Origin: Defluviitaleaceae bacterium
GTDB lineage: Bacteria; Bacillota; Clostridia; Lachnospirales; UBA5962
NCBI GenBank assembly: GCA_009778165.1
Contig: WRKF01000189.1
Span: 1 to 64,000, forward strand
Direction: 5' to 3'
Length of the DNA: 64,000 nucleotides
Under the pieces are notes generated by a model. That model ran no database searches. It had not been told where the DNA came from and worked only from the letters and a program-made list of their open reading frames with translations. Position numbers and translations under genes: made by a program. Shown one piece after another: positions 27,649 through 36,617 of this stretch. Each line of letters starts with the position of its first letter. Position 1 is the stretch's first letter.

Positions 27649-28478
27649 TGAGTATTTATGTTATTGCAATCCTATTTGCCATCTCGATTGCAATAATATT
27701 GCCGAGTTTGCGGTGGCTAAAAATCAATTATCATGCAGTCTATTTTGAAAACCTGCCAAAACATATGGTGGGTTTTCGAGTTTTGCAAATTAGTGATTTG
27801 CACAATAGAAGCTCAAAAAAAAAGACGTTTGATATTTGGCAAAAAATCAGAAAAATGAAAGAAAATCCACAAAAAAAGTTGCCTTTTGACATTGCGGTTA
27901 TAACGGGAGATGTGGTGTTGCGTCGTGCCGGGCAAATTATTCCTCACAGAGAGGATTTTGTTTGGCTAGCAAGCCATGTGCCTACATTTTATGTAGAGGG
28001 CAACCACGATAGCCCTCATTACGGAAAAATATCGCTTTTTTTGGAAGAGTGTGGTATAAAGTGCCTTTATAACGAAAAAGTTACAATTGAGCATAATGGA
28101 GGCTTGGTGGATGTTATTGGCACAAAAGATTTTGTGCAGTTGCGTAAGGAAAAATATGCCGGGCTTTGCGAGCTTTTTGCTGATAAAACCCATTTTTCTG
28201 TTGTGCTTACCCATCAACCCCAGGTTTGGGACAAGTTTAAAGACTCACAGCCGGACTTTACCCTAAGCGGGCATACTCATGGGGGACAGGTACGCCTGCC
28301 TTTTTTGCCGACATTATATGCTCCTCGTCAAGGGATTTTTCCGAAATACGGCAGAGGGTTTTATTATCACGGCAATTCCAAGCTATACGTATCAGTTGGG
28401 GTGGGTGCCACAGATTTTCCTCTGCGGTTTTGGAATCGCCCCGCTATAGAGATTTTTGAATTGTTTGAGCAGTTGTAG
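27648..28478 (+). CDS. Membrane-anchored metallophosphoesterase (YkuE-like)
   Basis: 276 residues; the ATG overlaps the rny stop (TAATG). One N-terminal hydrophobic segment (about 2-20), then a calcineurin-type fold: ISDLHNRS (about 49-56), TGDVV (about 87), EGNHD (about 118), and GHTHGGQVRLP (about 206-216), giving all metal ligands. Related proteins act on lipid or nucleotide phosphates at the membrane; substrate not predictable. Coupled to rny. Confidence 0.9.
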   Translation: MSIYVIAILFAISIAIILPSLRWLKINYHAVYFENLPKHMVGFRVLQISDLHNRSSKKKTFDIWQKIRKMKENPQKKLPFDIAVITGDVVLRRAGQIIPHREDFVWLASHVPTFYVEGNHDSPHYGKISLFLEECGIKCLYNEKVTIEHNGGLVDVIGTKDFVQLRKEKYAGLCELFADKTHFSVVLTHQPQVWDKFKDSQPDFTLSGHTHGGQVRLPFLPTLYAPRQGIFPKYGRGFYYHGNSKLYVSVGVGATDFPLRFWNRPAIEIFELFEQL

Positions 28479-28541
28479 GCGGACACAAATCAAGTTAGTG
28501 TATTTTAGCGTATTATTGAGCGTTTACGAAGGAGTTTAAAT

Positions 28542-30263
28542 TTGCTAAATTTAAGTGAAAAAATCAAAATCCTTGATGGCAAGCCCATCGCAGATTACCA
28601 TAGGCTTTGTGGAATATACACCGAGCGGGGCATCAACTACCGCATCCGTAAAATTAGTGGTGCCGGCACCAAGTATTGTCAGATTGACATCGGGATTCCA
28701 CTTGAGATGTTGGTTGGGGGCCATGAGGTACGTGCAAATGATCGAACAGCAGCAGCTTCGTACATTTTGCGGGATTTTATCGTGGCGGCACATATCGCTA
28801 ATGAAGAACTCAACCAAAGCGAAACCAAAATCGACAAGGGCTTTTTTATGGTGTATAAATTCGGGCATAAAGTTGTGCCGAATTCGTTGGCTGTGATTCA
28901 AAATGAGAAAATAACCCTGTCTTTGGATGTGAAAATGCCCAGCTCAACCCGAATGAACATGGCTGGTGGATACAAAAAGGGGAAACCGTCCGCAAGTGCG
29001 AGAGGTATTATTTCTTCCAAAGCCGTCAGCATCCTGCTCCACAAAAATCTCTTGAACCTGGTGGAAGGCTTCGTTGAACGATTTGACGTTGAGCGGTTTA
29101 ACGAAGAGATTGATCTCTATCGTGACCAGCAGTTTATACGTAGCTTTTTGCGGAAAAACGGTTACGTGTGTTTCCTAGGAAACGGTGCGATTTTGCCGCG
29201 TAACGGCAAGACGGATTACCAAAGTGCGAAAAAATCTATTCCGTTCGTTTCGCCTGAGTCATTGGCGGTTACGATTTCGCTACCGTCGGGCAAGTCGGTA
29301 CGCGGCATGGCTATCCCACGCGGCGTAACCGTCCTGATTGGCGACGCATACCACGGAAAAAGCACGATTTTGAACGCCATTCAAAACGGTGTGTACAATC
29401 ACATCAAGGGCGATGGGCGAGAATATGTTATTACTGACGACACCGCACAATATATCACTGCCGAGGATGGTCGAAGCGTCAAAAATACCAACATTTCCTT
29501 TTTCTTGTCCAATTTGCCCGTGGACACGCTGAATCCATATGTATTTTCGACGGAGGGTGCGAGTAGTTCGACTTCGCAGGCGGCGGCAGTTGCGGAAGCT
29601 GTGGAAGTGGGTTGTAAGCTCATGTTGTTTGACGAGGATCGCAGTGCAAACAACTTTCTATATAAAGATGCCAAAATCAAATCTATCATCAAAAACGCTT
29701 CCACACGCCCATACCTTGACAATGCACCGCATTTTTTCGCACAATTCGGCATTTCCCACATCTTTGTGGTGGGTGCGTCCGGCGAGTATTTAAAAATTGC
29801 CGACACCGCGCTGTTGGTCGATAAATTTCAAGTCACGGCATTTACCGATTATGAAAAAGAATGTGATAGAGCGGGCATCGAAGCATACGCCCTCCCAAAA
29901 ACTGCCGAACGAGTTGTTAAGTTTTCGGCGTTGCGCAGTGCATGTTTGCGTCGCAACGTGTCTATCGTCAACAACGATTCCGTAAAAATCGGTGGCGAGG
30001 TGATTCGTGTCACAGAAACCATCCCCAACGCGACCTATGGGCAAGTTGCCTTTGTCGGGTTAGTGCTATACCGTTTGGCTATGTGGGAAGAGCACAATAC
30101 GCTAGTCAAAGCCATGGATATGTTGTATAGCAAAATTCACCAAGATATAAATATCCTGCAACAAAGCATGTTGCTTGGTTTTGACAAAATCGAGTACGTT
30201 CGGAAGTTTGATATGTACAAGTTAATATGGAGGGCGAGGTTGACCAATGTGCAGAGAAGCTAG
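28542..30263 (+). CDS. Predicted ATPase of the ABC class (COG3044 / ABC_ATPase type)
   Basis: 573 residues from TTG 28544-region start at 28542, with AAGGAG seven bases upstream. The P-loop is IGDAYHGKST at about 267-274 and the Walker B-like LMLFDEDRSANNFL near 365; the sequence TFEGASSSTSQAAA-like signature (about 340) replaces the usual ABC signature. This widely distributed family has no settled role. Base composition is clearly richer in GC (many GTC, ATC, CGC, TCG codons) than rny before it and the lipoprotein after it, which suggests horizontal gain. Confidence 0.88.
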   Translation: MLNLSEKIKILDGKPIADYHRLCGIYTERGINYRIRKISGAGTKYCQIDIGIPLEMLVGGHEVRANDRTAAASYILRDFIVAAHIANEELNQSETKIDKGFFMVYKFGHKVVPNSLAVIQNEKITLSLDVKMPSSTRMNMAGGYKKGKPSASARGIISSKAVSILLHKNLLNLVEGFVERFDVERFNEEIDLYRDQQFIRSFLRKNGYVCFLGNGAILPRNGKTDYQSAKKSIPFVSPESLAVTISLPSGKSVRGMAIPRGVTVLIGDAYHGKSTILNAIQNGVYNHIKGDGREYVITDDTAQYITAEDGRSVKNTNISFFLSNLPVDTLNPYVFSTEGASSSTSQAAAVAEAVEVGCKLMLFDEDRSANNFLYKDAKIKSIIKNASTRPYLDNAPHFFAQFGISHIFVVGASGEYLKIADTALLVDKFQVTAFTDYEKECDRAGIEAYALPKTAERVVKFSALRSACLRRNVSIVNNDSVKIGGEVIRVTETIPNATYGQVAFVGLVLYRLAMWEEHNTLVKAMDMLYSKIHQDINILQQSMLLGFDKIEYVRKFDMYKLIWRARLTNVQRS

Positions 30264-30324
30264 GAAACATCCCCGCCGCCTTTTTTGATTGCCGATTGGA
30301 AAGTTCCCGGCGGAAGCCTGTTTT

Positions 30325-31284
30325 TTATTGGTGTGGGTACACAGAGAATGCGGGGTTAGCTTCCAAGTATTGTGTCTGTATAGCCGGCACAAAATATGCT
30401 TGAAAATAGTCGCGGGAAGGCATTTTGAAAATAAATTCATACCAGGGTGCAAATACCTCCAAAAGGTTGCGTCCCAAACTATGCCCAAAATATACTAATC
30501 GTATATCAACAACTTCTTCTATTTTGGGCAGTCTTTGCCCCATATCAACACCGTGAGACCCTTCTCCTGCAAGCATTCTTTCTATAGCTTCATCAGGGGT
30601 TATTATTGGAAAATACCCAATTTTATCAAATAACAAGTCTTGTGCCAACATCGGGCGGTTTATACGCCACAATCTGCCCTCTTCCATTGGTGCGAATGTT
30701 GGCATAAATTCTATGGTGTTAAAATGATAGTCAAGAATATTTTCTATATTTTCTACAATATTTTCTACAATTGGGTAATCCCTATTCCTCTTCTCTAATC
30801 CCAAGGCAGTTGCGAACCTTTCATTTAGATATTGCGATGCTTGTTCATTTTCTTCCCAAGTAAACACTAAATCATTTGGCAATGTATAGCCATCGATAAA
30901 GTGAACTTGCACATGACCATTAGCTTCTATGGTAACTTCCACATTGCCATCAGACACCGTTACACCGGGAAACCATATAGCAGTGTTTCTGCCATCCCTT
31001 GTGTAAATTGCTTCAAACCCCATTGCAGTTATTATGTTTTTTGCTAAATCCTGCATTTCTTCTGTGGTAAGGGCGTTTTCGGCAATACCCGGGTGCTGTG
31101 CATATTCGTTTGGTATTTGGTGAAAATGGTTACGAAAAACGGGCATCATATAGCTGTGTTCATTGAGGTTGTACCGATTGCTATTAATGTAATGCGAGTC
31201 AACATTTTGCGAATTGCAAGCAACTAGTATTATTGTACCAACAAAACATGTGCATAAATTAAAAATCTTCTTTAGGTATATCAT
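30325..31284 (-). CDS. Putative lipoprotein of unknown function
   Basis: 319 residues. N-terminal signal with lipobox ILVAC at about residues 18-22, so likely lipid-anchored outside the membrane. The body is acidic with alternating strand/helix character and two similar-looking units, reminiscent of PepSY/YycH-like regulatory lipoproteins, but I cannot assign a family. AAAGGAGG lies nine bases before the ATG and inside the end of addB; the two genes overlap by 26 bp. No neighbour beyond addB hints at its job. Confidence 0.8.
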   Translation of the reverse strand: MIYLKKIFNLCTCFVGTIILVACNSQNVDSHYINSNRYNLNEHSYMMPVFRNHFHQIPNEYAQHPGIAENALTTEEMQDLAKNIITAMGFEAIYTRDGRNTAIWFPGVTVSDGNVEVTIEANGHVQVHFIDGYTLPNDLVFTWEENEQASQYLNERFATALGLEKRNRDYPIVENIVENIENILDYHFNTIEFMPTFAPMEEGRLWRINRPMLAQDLLFDKIGYFPIITPDEAIERMLAGEGSHGVDMGQRLPKIEEVVDIRLVYFGHSLGRNLLEVFAPWYEFIFKMPSRDYFQAYFVPAIQTQYLEANPAFSVYPHQ

Positions 31285-34200
31285 GGATGTTGCCTCCTTT
31301 TGCGGCTATATAACCGCAGATAGCTTTATGATTGCAGTGAGTGCAGGCTATTTCGTTTGCTTTTTTAAACGGATCCGGAGATATATAGCCGGCTACAATT
31401 TTTTGTCCTATTTCTTTTATTACCCTTTCGCTATTTTTCATGATTTCATTAAACTCTTCCAAATCTGCTGTGTAATTACTTTCTCTAATTGTGCCGTCTT
31501 TGTTTATTCTGACAGGAGTTGCCCCTTGCATTGCATTTATTATCTCCGGGTCTTTTAACGCCAGCCCGCTCATTTCAAATGTTTTTAAAAAATCATTTTC
31601 TTTTTCTATGGGAAGGATTGGATCGTCAATTTTAAAGTAAAAAACTCCGCCGGGCAAAACCTTTTTTTCCGTTTTGCTTCCTGTTTTGCTCTCTATACCC
31701 AAGTATTTTTCGCCTTGCTGTATAATCGTCTGCAAATACACAATTAACTGCAACTGGATACCATCGTAAACATCCTCAATGTTAAATTTTTTGTTACCAC
31801 TTTTGTAATCGATAATTTTAACGTATGTATTGCCGTTTGTTTGAAAAATATCGATGCGGTCTAACCGTCCCCTAAGCACAAATTTGTGATAGCCGTCTAT
31901 CTCTATTATTATACCCATTAGAGAGTGTGTTTGGCTAAAGTCTATTTCTGTGCCGTAGAGTTGGAACTGGCCGGCAGCCAGGTGTTGGCAAAGAACCCAT
32001 ATAGATGTGGTTGCAATCCGCTCGAGCCTTTTTAGCGTGTAGCGATCTCTGTAGCTTTCAAACAAATGGCGTTTTTCTGTAGCTATTTCTTTTGATATGC
32101 TGCCAACTGTTTTAACGATTTCATCTTTGGACATTTTACTAAAATCTCTGCCCATGGTTTGTTGAGTGAAGCCCTCCAGTATACGGTGAAACATTTCCCC
32201 AATATCCATGGGGTTCATTTCAAAAACGGGTCTGGGACGAGCTTGTAAGTTGTATGTAGCAAAATAGGAAAAAGGACAGCGGGCATATTGCTCTAACCGG
32301 GACACACTGCTGTGTATATTTTTGTCGTACAGTAGCCCAACGGTTTCTTTTGTGAGGGCCGGCTCTTTTTGCTTGCCGATGGTTGTTACGATTGACAGTG
32401 CCGGAGCGGGGTCAATCGGGCTTATTTCTTTGTTTTTCAAAATAGATACAATGGGTGCTGCCGCTATTGTTTTACCTTCGTAATTGTTTGTAGCGTAAGA
32501 TATATGAAGGTAGTGGGTCGGTTTGGAAAAGTAGCTGTATAGGGCAAAGTTGTCTTTAAACAAATTTGCGTTTGCCACAGGCAAAGCCACTCCAAAAGAG
32601 TTTATTAGAGCTCTTTCTGTGTCTGTGTAAAGAGTTTCTGTTTTAGTCGGGCGCATTTCTTGAGTGCCTGCCACAAACAGGGTTTTTATGTTTGGAAGGC
32701 GGCTGCGACTAATATCTGCAATAGTTACACAGTTTAGCATTTCCGGTACTTTACCCATTGTAGAAGCAGCCAACCCGGACTCTAACACATTCAAAAACTC
32801 TTTTGGTGATAGATAAGCCTCTCCAATAAACTCCACCATTATATCCAACACATGAATTAGCTTGTTGTATACCACAGTGTTTTCCTTGATTTGTTTTGGT
32901 TCATTTAGTAAGTTCTTAAAAATATCCATCTGCTCCATAGTGTTGAAGAGAGCCGTAACGGTATCTTTTACGGTTTTGTGTTTAAAACATTGCTCAAAGG
33001 GGGTTAGGGTTGCTAAAACTTGCTCTTTTATTGGTTGTATCTCATCGGCTTTTGGGTATACCCATTTGTCTAACTTCCATTTGTAGCCTTTTATGTTATA
33101 TGCTAGGGCATAATTTTCTATTATATCTATGTGGTTTGCGGGAATATTTGTAAGACCCGCCTTTAAAAAAGCGAAAATGCTCTCCTGTTGCCAGTTATAC
33201 GCCACAACCCCTATTGCGGAAAGAATGGTGTTTGTTAGAGGGTGTGCCATTATATCTGTTGTTTTGTCCAAAAAAAACGGTATACCGTAATCGGCAAAAA
33301 CAGACTGAAAAGCCAAATGGTAGCTAGGGGGAGCCACAATTGCCATATTGCTGAAAGTTTCCCCCGAATGGTGTGTGTGTAGTATTTTGGCGGCTATTGC
33401 GGATACTTCTTGATAACTGCTTGTGTGTGGGGTTAGGGTTATATTTTCCGTTTTGTTATTATATTTGTAGTTGTAGCTAAACAGATTTTCTGCCAGTCCT
33501 GCCGGTTCTGTTATATTTTTGCTACTCTCCAAATAGATGTGGGCTGTTGGTATGTTTGATTTTGCTGCAAGCTGTACCATTTTGGTTAGAGTTATTTTTG
33601 GCTCGTAAAACAAATCTGTTTCCTGTAATGTGGGGGAAACAGAGGCGATGTTTGTTGTGATTGTTATTGTAATATTTCTGGCACAAGTTAGCAGTTGGCT
33701 TATCACGTTGTATTCTTGGGCTGTTAGGGAGCTAAAACCGTCTATATATATGACTGAATCTGCCAAAAAACTGCTTTGTGCAATTTTTGTTGCTAAAATA
33801 TCTAAAGCCTGATCTGTGGATATAAAGTTGTCGGCTGTATAGGACAAAAAAGTAGAGTATATATCGTAAATATCTGCTGTTTTTTTTGCTAAGTTTGTTT
33901 GGTGGGTTTTTATGGGCAGCAGACTTTCGGTAGTTATACCGTTTTGGGTAAGCTCGGTAATGGTTTGGGATAGTTTTTCTATAAACCCCGGTGTTATTTT
34001 TGTTTTGTTGTAGTATTGCAGATTTATGTCTGTCAGAACTTTTCGCAGTAGCATTGCCATTGCTACATCGTCTAGCATTGTTTTGTGTTTTAGCCCTGTT
34101 TCTGCAAAAACACGGTACGCCAATCTTTTGAAGCTGAGGACGTTTATTGCTGTGGCAGTTTTTCGGGAAAGTATGTCTTTTTCTGCTTGCAGAGAATATT

Positions 34201-34318
34201 GTTCAGGCACCAAAAAAACAATGGAAGATTTACCTTCTATCTCTTTTGTTATCATTTCTTGTAATATGTGGGCAGTTTTGCCACTACCGGCTTTACCGAG
34301 GATAAAGTTAAGGGTCAT
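31259..34318 (-). CDS. addB: ATP-dependent nuclease/helicase subunit AddB
   Basis: 1019 residues (most AddB proteins are about 1,130-1,170). Walker A GKAGSGKT at residues 8-15; UvrD-like helicase-dead core; C-terminal RecB-type nuclease with LRGRLDRID and VKIIDYKSGNK (the D-x-K catalytic pair, about 845-880). Cysteines for the stabilising [4Fe-4S] cluster are present: YARCPFSYF before and CTHCNHKAICGY after the nuclease domain. AddAB resects double-strand ends for recombination. addA, usually directly downstream, is absent here; a lipoprotein gene follows instead. Confidence 0.93.
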   Translation of the reverse strand: MTLNFILGKAGSGKTAHILQEMITKEIEGKSSIVFLVPEQYSLQAEKDILSRKTATAINVLSFKRLAYRVFAETGLKHKTMLDDVAMAMLLRKVLTDINLQYYNKTKITPGFIEKLSQTITELTQNGITTESLLPIKTHQTNLAKKTADIYDIYSTFLSYTADNFISTDQALDILATKIAQSSFLADSVIYIDGFSSLTAQEYNVISQLLTCARNITITITTNIASVSPTLQETDLFYEPKITLTKMVQLAAKSNIPTAHIYLESSKNITEPAGLAENLFSYNYKYNNKTENITLTPHTSSYQEVSAIAAKILHTHHSGETFSNMAIVAPPSYHLAFQSVFADYGIPFFLDKTTDIMAHPLTNTILSAIGVVAYNWQQESIFAFLKAGLTNIPANHIDIIENYALAYNIKGYKWKLDKWVYPKADEIQPIKEQVLATLTPFEQCFKHKTVKDTVTALFNTMEQMDIFKNLLNEPKQIKENTVVYNKLIHVLDIMVEFIGEAYLSPKEFLNVLESGLAASTMGKVPEMLNCVTIADISRSRLPNIKTLFVAGTQEMRPTKTETLYTDTERALINSFGVALPVANANLFKDNFALYSYFSKPTHYLHISYATNNYEGKTIAAAPIVSILKNKEISPIDPAPALSIVTTIGKQKEPALTKETVGLLYDKNIHSSVSRLEQYARCPFSYFATYNLQARPRPVFEMNPMDIGEMFHRILEGFTQQTMGRDFSKMSKDEIVKTVGSISKEIATEKRHLFESYRDRYTLKRLERIATTSIWVLCQHLAAGQFQLYGTEIDFSQTHSLMGIIIEIDGYHKFVLRGRLDRIDIFQTNGNTYVKIIDYKSGNKKFNIEDVYDGIQLQLIVYLQTIIQQGEKYLGIESKTGSKTEKKVLPGGVFYFKIDDPILPIEKENDFLKTFEMSGLALKDPEIINAMQGATPVRINKDGTIRESNYTADLEEFNEIMKNSERVIKEIGQKIVAGYISPDPFKKANEIACTHCNHKAICGYIAAKGGNIHDIPKEDF

Positions 34319-34465
34319 GGGTGGTTCTCCTCTTAATTGTAGTTGGTAGTAGATTCATGCTGACTGACATGTGATATGTAGAATCCGTTCCAACTTGCAC
34401 GTATTATAACATAATGTGGCTTTGTTTTGCAAAAGTTTATAAGAAGTTATAACAAACACCATTTA

Positions 34466-34520
34466 AAAACGGTGAAGCAAGCCATAAATGGCAAATGCTC
34501 CACCGTCAATTGCGATGCAG
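34466..34520 (+). repeat. Diverged dispersed intergenic repeat, family H3 (copy 1)
   Basis: About 54 bp from GAAGCAAGCC onward aligns without gaps, about 70% identical, to 38096-38150. The motifs CCACCGT, GC-AT-CAGTC and GAA are shared. TATAACAAAC stands next to this copy on the left and, inverted, next to the other copy on the right. Confidence 0.5.
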
Positions 34521-34645
34521 TCTGAAACTGATTCTGAACTGTGCTACACATGGGACATACGGAAGCGTTGTTGTTCGGCTGAATAGTGGAATATAAGGCT
34601 TTACGATATTTTGTGAAAAAAACGTGGAAATTCAAACAAAAAATA

Positions 34646-34675
34646 TTGACAAATTTAATGCTGTAATGATATAAT
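34646..34675 (+). promoter_or_regulatory. Sigma-A promoter of the secreted-protein gene
   Basis: TTGACA (34646-34651), 18-bp spacer, TATAAT (34670-34675). The leader to the GTG at 34849 is about 165 nt and could fold by pairing its two ends. Confidence 0.85.
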
Positions 34676-34848
34676 ACAAACATTCAATAAGTTGTTGGGT
34701 GTGGGATTGGTATTAGCTGCTTTAAGTGTTGCACAGTGCTATCTTGTCGGTGTAATGTTGCCCATGTTTTAGCCGTTTTATTGGCTGATTGGTGCAAGCA
34801 ATACATCCCCAATACTAACAACTTTCATTAAATATTAGGAGGTATACC

Positions 34849-36441
34849 GTGAACAAAACTGAAAAAGCAAGTTTATTCAAGAAACTGGTTACACTCGTTT
34901 TAACTGTATCACTAGTAACACCGTTACTTATACCTACTTTTGCTACACCTTTTTATGCGTATGAGGGTTTAGTGGAAGCGGAAGTCGTTGATGTTTACAA
35001 CGAAGACGTTTTGGACATTGAGTTTGAGCTTTTCTTTCCGGAGCTTGATCTACAATTTCCACCATTTGAGCTTCCATCTCCGGAGTTTGGGTTACCGTTT
35101 CCGGAATTTGGGCTTCCATTTCCGGAATTCGAGCTACAATTTCCGGAAACTGAACCGTATGTTTACTACATTTATGTGGAGGAAATCACTTTGTTGCCTG
35201 ATTCCACACAATTTAGTGATTACTCCGCAACAATACCAAAAACAAGTGTCTATGATTTTCCAACAGAATCTGTTTTTGAAATTGATAGCACGGTTAGAGC
35301 AAGATTCGGGGAGTGGCAACAAAGTTTCGTAGGTTTCTTGACTTTCCAGGGGGAAGTACAGCTTTTAGAGACATTAGCTGTTTTTCCAGGTGAAATAATG
35401 CAGGTGGAATTAGAAGTTCCACACCTTCCGGATATCAACTATAACATGATGCTTGTCGAAATAGATCTTTTTGGCAATTTGTCGCAAGTTGAAACATCTC
35501 AGTATGAAACTTTCATAAACCCAAACAATCGCACTTTATATGAAAGTGTTAGTGTCGTTAACGATACCAACTTTGTTAGGTTTTTTGGTCTCATTTTTGT
35601 GGCCGTTCAAGGTTCAAGCACAACGGTACCGTATATAGCACACATCTCCATAAATACCGCAATTGATTCTTTCGGTTCAAGGGGAAACAATGCAGCTAGA
35701 GCGTTACCGATTGTTCTACCCGCTAGTACAGGTGTATGGTCTAGAACTTTAGAGACAAGCTCCGCAAACCATTGGATTAGCTTTGAAGTACCTAGTTCAA
35801 GAACCTTTGTGGATTTAAATATCCAATTGGATACAGCGTCACGCTCTTTAGGTCATACAGTTGGGCTGTATCAGTTTGTGAACGGTCAAGCACGTGCAAT
35901 TCCAATAAACGAGATAGGTTATGTAACCAATATACAAACAGGAAGATATTTTTTGAGGGTTTCAGCTAACGGGTTTCCTGTAACCGGTGCCGCTTATAGG
36001 CTCTATCTAAGGCCGTTTACACCGCCCCCTACCCTTGTTCAAGTTCTCAGCATGAGAGGTCAAGATTTTCACCCAGGTCTTAACTACGGGCATGGTATTC
36101 GCCCAAGAATAAGAGCTGGTCACCCACTAACTATAACCGGCAGAGCAACCAGAAATGGTATGTCTGCTGCTAATGCTACTATTGAAGTACGCATAACTAA
36201 CGAAGGTTGGCGAAATTGGAATGCTAGTCTGTATCAGCAAACTGCAAGGGCCACCACAAACTCATTTGGCAATTTTACTATAGTTGTACATCTGCACTCT
36301 GGCAGAGGAGAGCATTCATTTAGGAATGCGGCACTATCGACACACTTTTTTGACATGGGTTATGTTGACGTATATTCTCCCTATAATATTAATCAAACAA
36401 GGGTTAGGGAGCGAGTTTATATATTGGCGTGGACGCTTTAG
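34849..36441 (+). CDS. Secreted protein with heptad Pro-Phe repeats and PPC-like domain
   Basis: 530 residues from GTG 34849 (AGGAGG seven bases upstream). Signal peptide to about residue 31 (ends IPTFATPFYA). Residues about 60-102 are a short tandem repeat of the type LPFPEFG, five or six copies, a likely extended spacer. A beta-rich middle follows, then a PPC-type domain (about 285-390, WISFEVPSSRTFVDLN and GRYFLRVSANG) and a C-terminal Ig/carboxypeptidase-regulatory-like domain (about 405-520, ATTNSFGNFTI). There is no LPXTG or other anchor. Probably an exported structural or adhesion protein; not assigned to a family. Confidence 0.85.
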   Translation: MNKTEKASLFKKLVTLVLTVSLVTPLLIPTFATPFYAYEGLVEAEVVDVYNEDVLDIEFELFFPELDLQFPPFELPSPEFGLPFPEFGLPFPEFELQFPETEPYVYYIYVEEITLLPDSTQFSDYSATIPKTSVYDFPTESVFEIDSTVRARFGEWQQSFVGFLTFQGEVQLLETLAVFPGEIMQVELEVPHLPDINYNMMLVEIDLFGNLSQVETSQYETFINPNNRTLYESVSVVNDTNFVRFFGLIFVAVQGSSTTVPYIAHISINTAIDSFGSRGNNAARALPIVLPASTGVWSRTLETSSANHWISFEVPSSRTFVDLNIQLDTASRSLGHTVGLYQFVNGQARAIPINEIGYVTNIQTGRYFLRVSANGFPVTGAAYRLYLRPFTPPPTLVQVLSMRGQDFHPGLNYGHGIRPRIRAGHPLTITGRATRNGMSAANATIEVRITNEGWRNWNASLYQQTARATTNSFGNFTIVVHLHSGRGEHSFRNAALSTHFFDMGYVDVYSPYNINQTRVRERVYILAWTL

Positions 36442-36486
36442 TCTATAGTTTATAAAAACAAATTTCAAGACACCGTTAAAAAAGTT

Positions 36487-36553
36487 GGACGTGTTCTCAT
36501 TACTGGAAGAAAAACAAGGAAATATAGATTTTTGATTTAGTGGGAACACGTCC
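36487..36553. repeat. Inverted repeat before the Asn-rich protein gene
   Basis: GGACGTGTTC (36487-36496) pairs with GAACACGTCC (36544-36553), with further partial pairing inward. It lies between two genes; the GTG at 36540 that opens the longer frame lies in its right arm. Confidence 0.6.
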
Positions 36554-36617
36554 CAAAATTAAGCAGAACGACTATATAAGTTTCATAAACAAACCGCAAT
36601 TACATGGAGGTAACATT

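Larger units (their letters stand above)
34319..34848. other. Intergenic region between addB and the secreted-protein gene
   Basis: 530 bp. Holds a diverged dispersed repeat (about 34465-34520), the promoter at 34646-34675, and a leader of roughly 165 nt in which AAGTTGTT (about 34690) can pair with AACAACTT (about 34818-34825). A 78-codon minus-strand frame across 34447-34683 lacks coding character. Confidence 0.7.

Noticed and set aside
34447-34683. 78-codon minus-strand frame upstream of the secreted-protein gene
   Set aside because: No ribosome binding site, low-complexity product, and it overlaps the promoter at 34646-34675 and the H3 repeat.
34690-34848. Possible riboswitch in the leader of the secreted-protein gene
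   Set aside because: The leader can pair end to end, but none of the conserved cores I know (c-di-GMP, cobalamin, SAM, T-box and others) is visible.
36540-36617. GTG start giving 26 more residues for the Asn-rich protein
   Set aside because: No ribosome binding site, and it lies in an inverted repeat; ATG 36618 has TGGAGG at the right distance.
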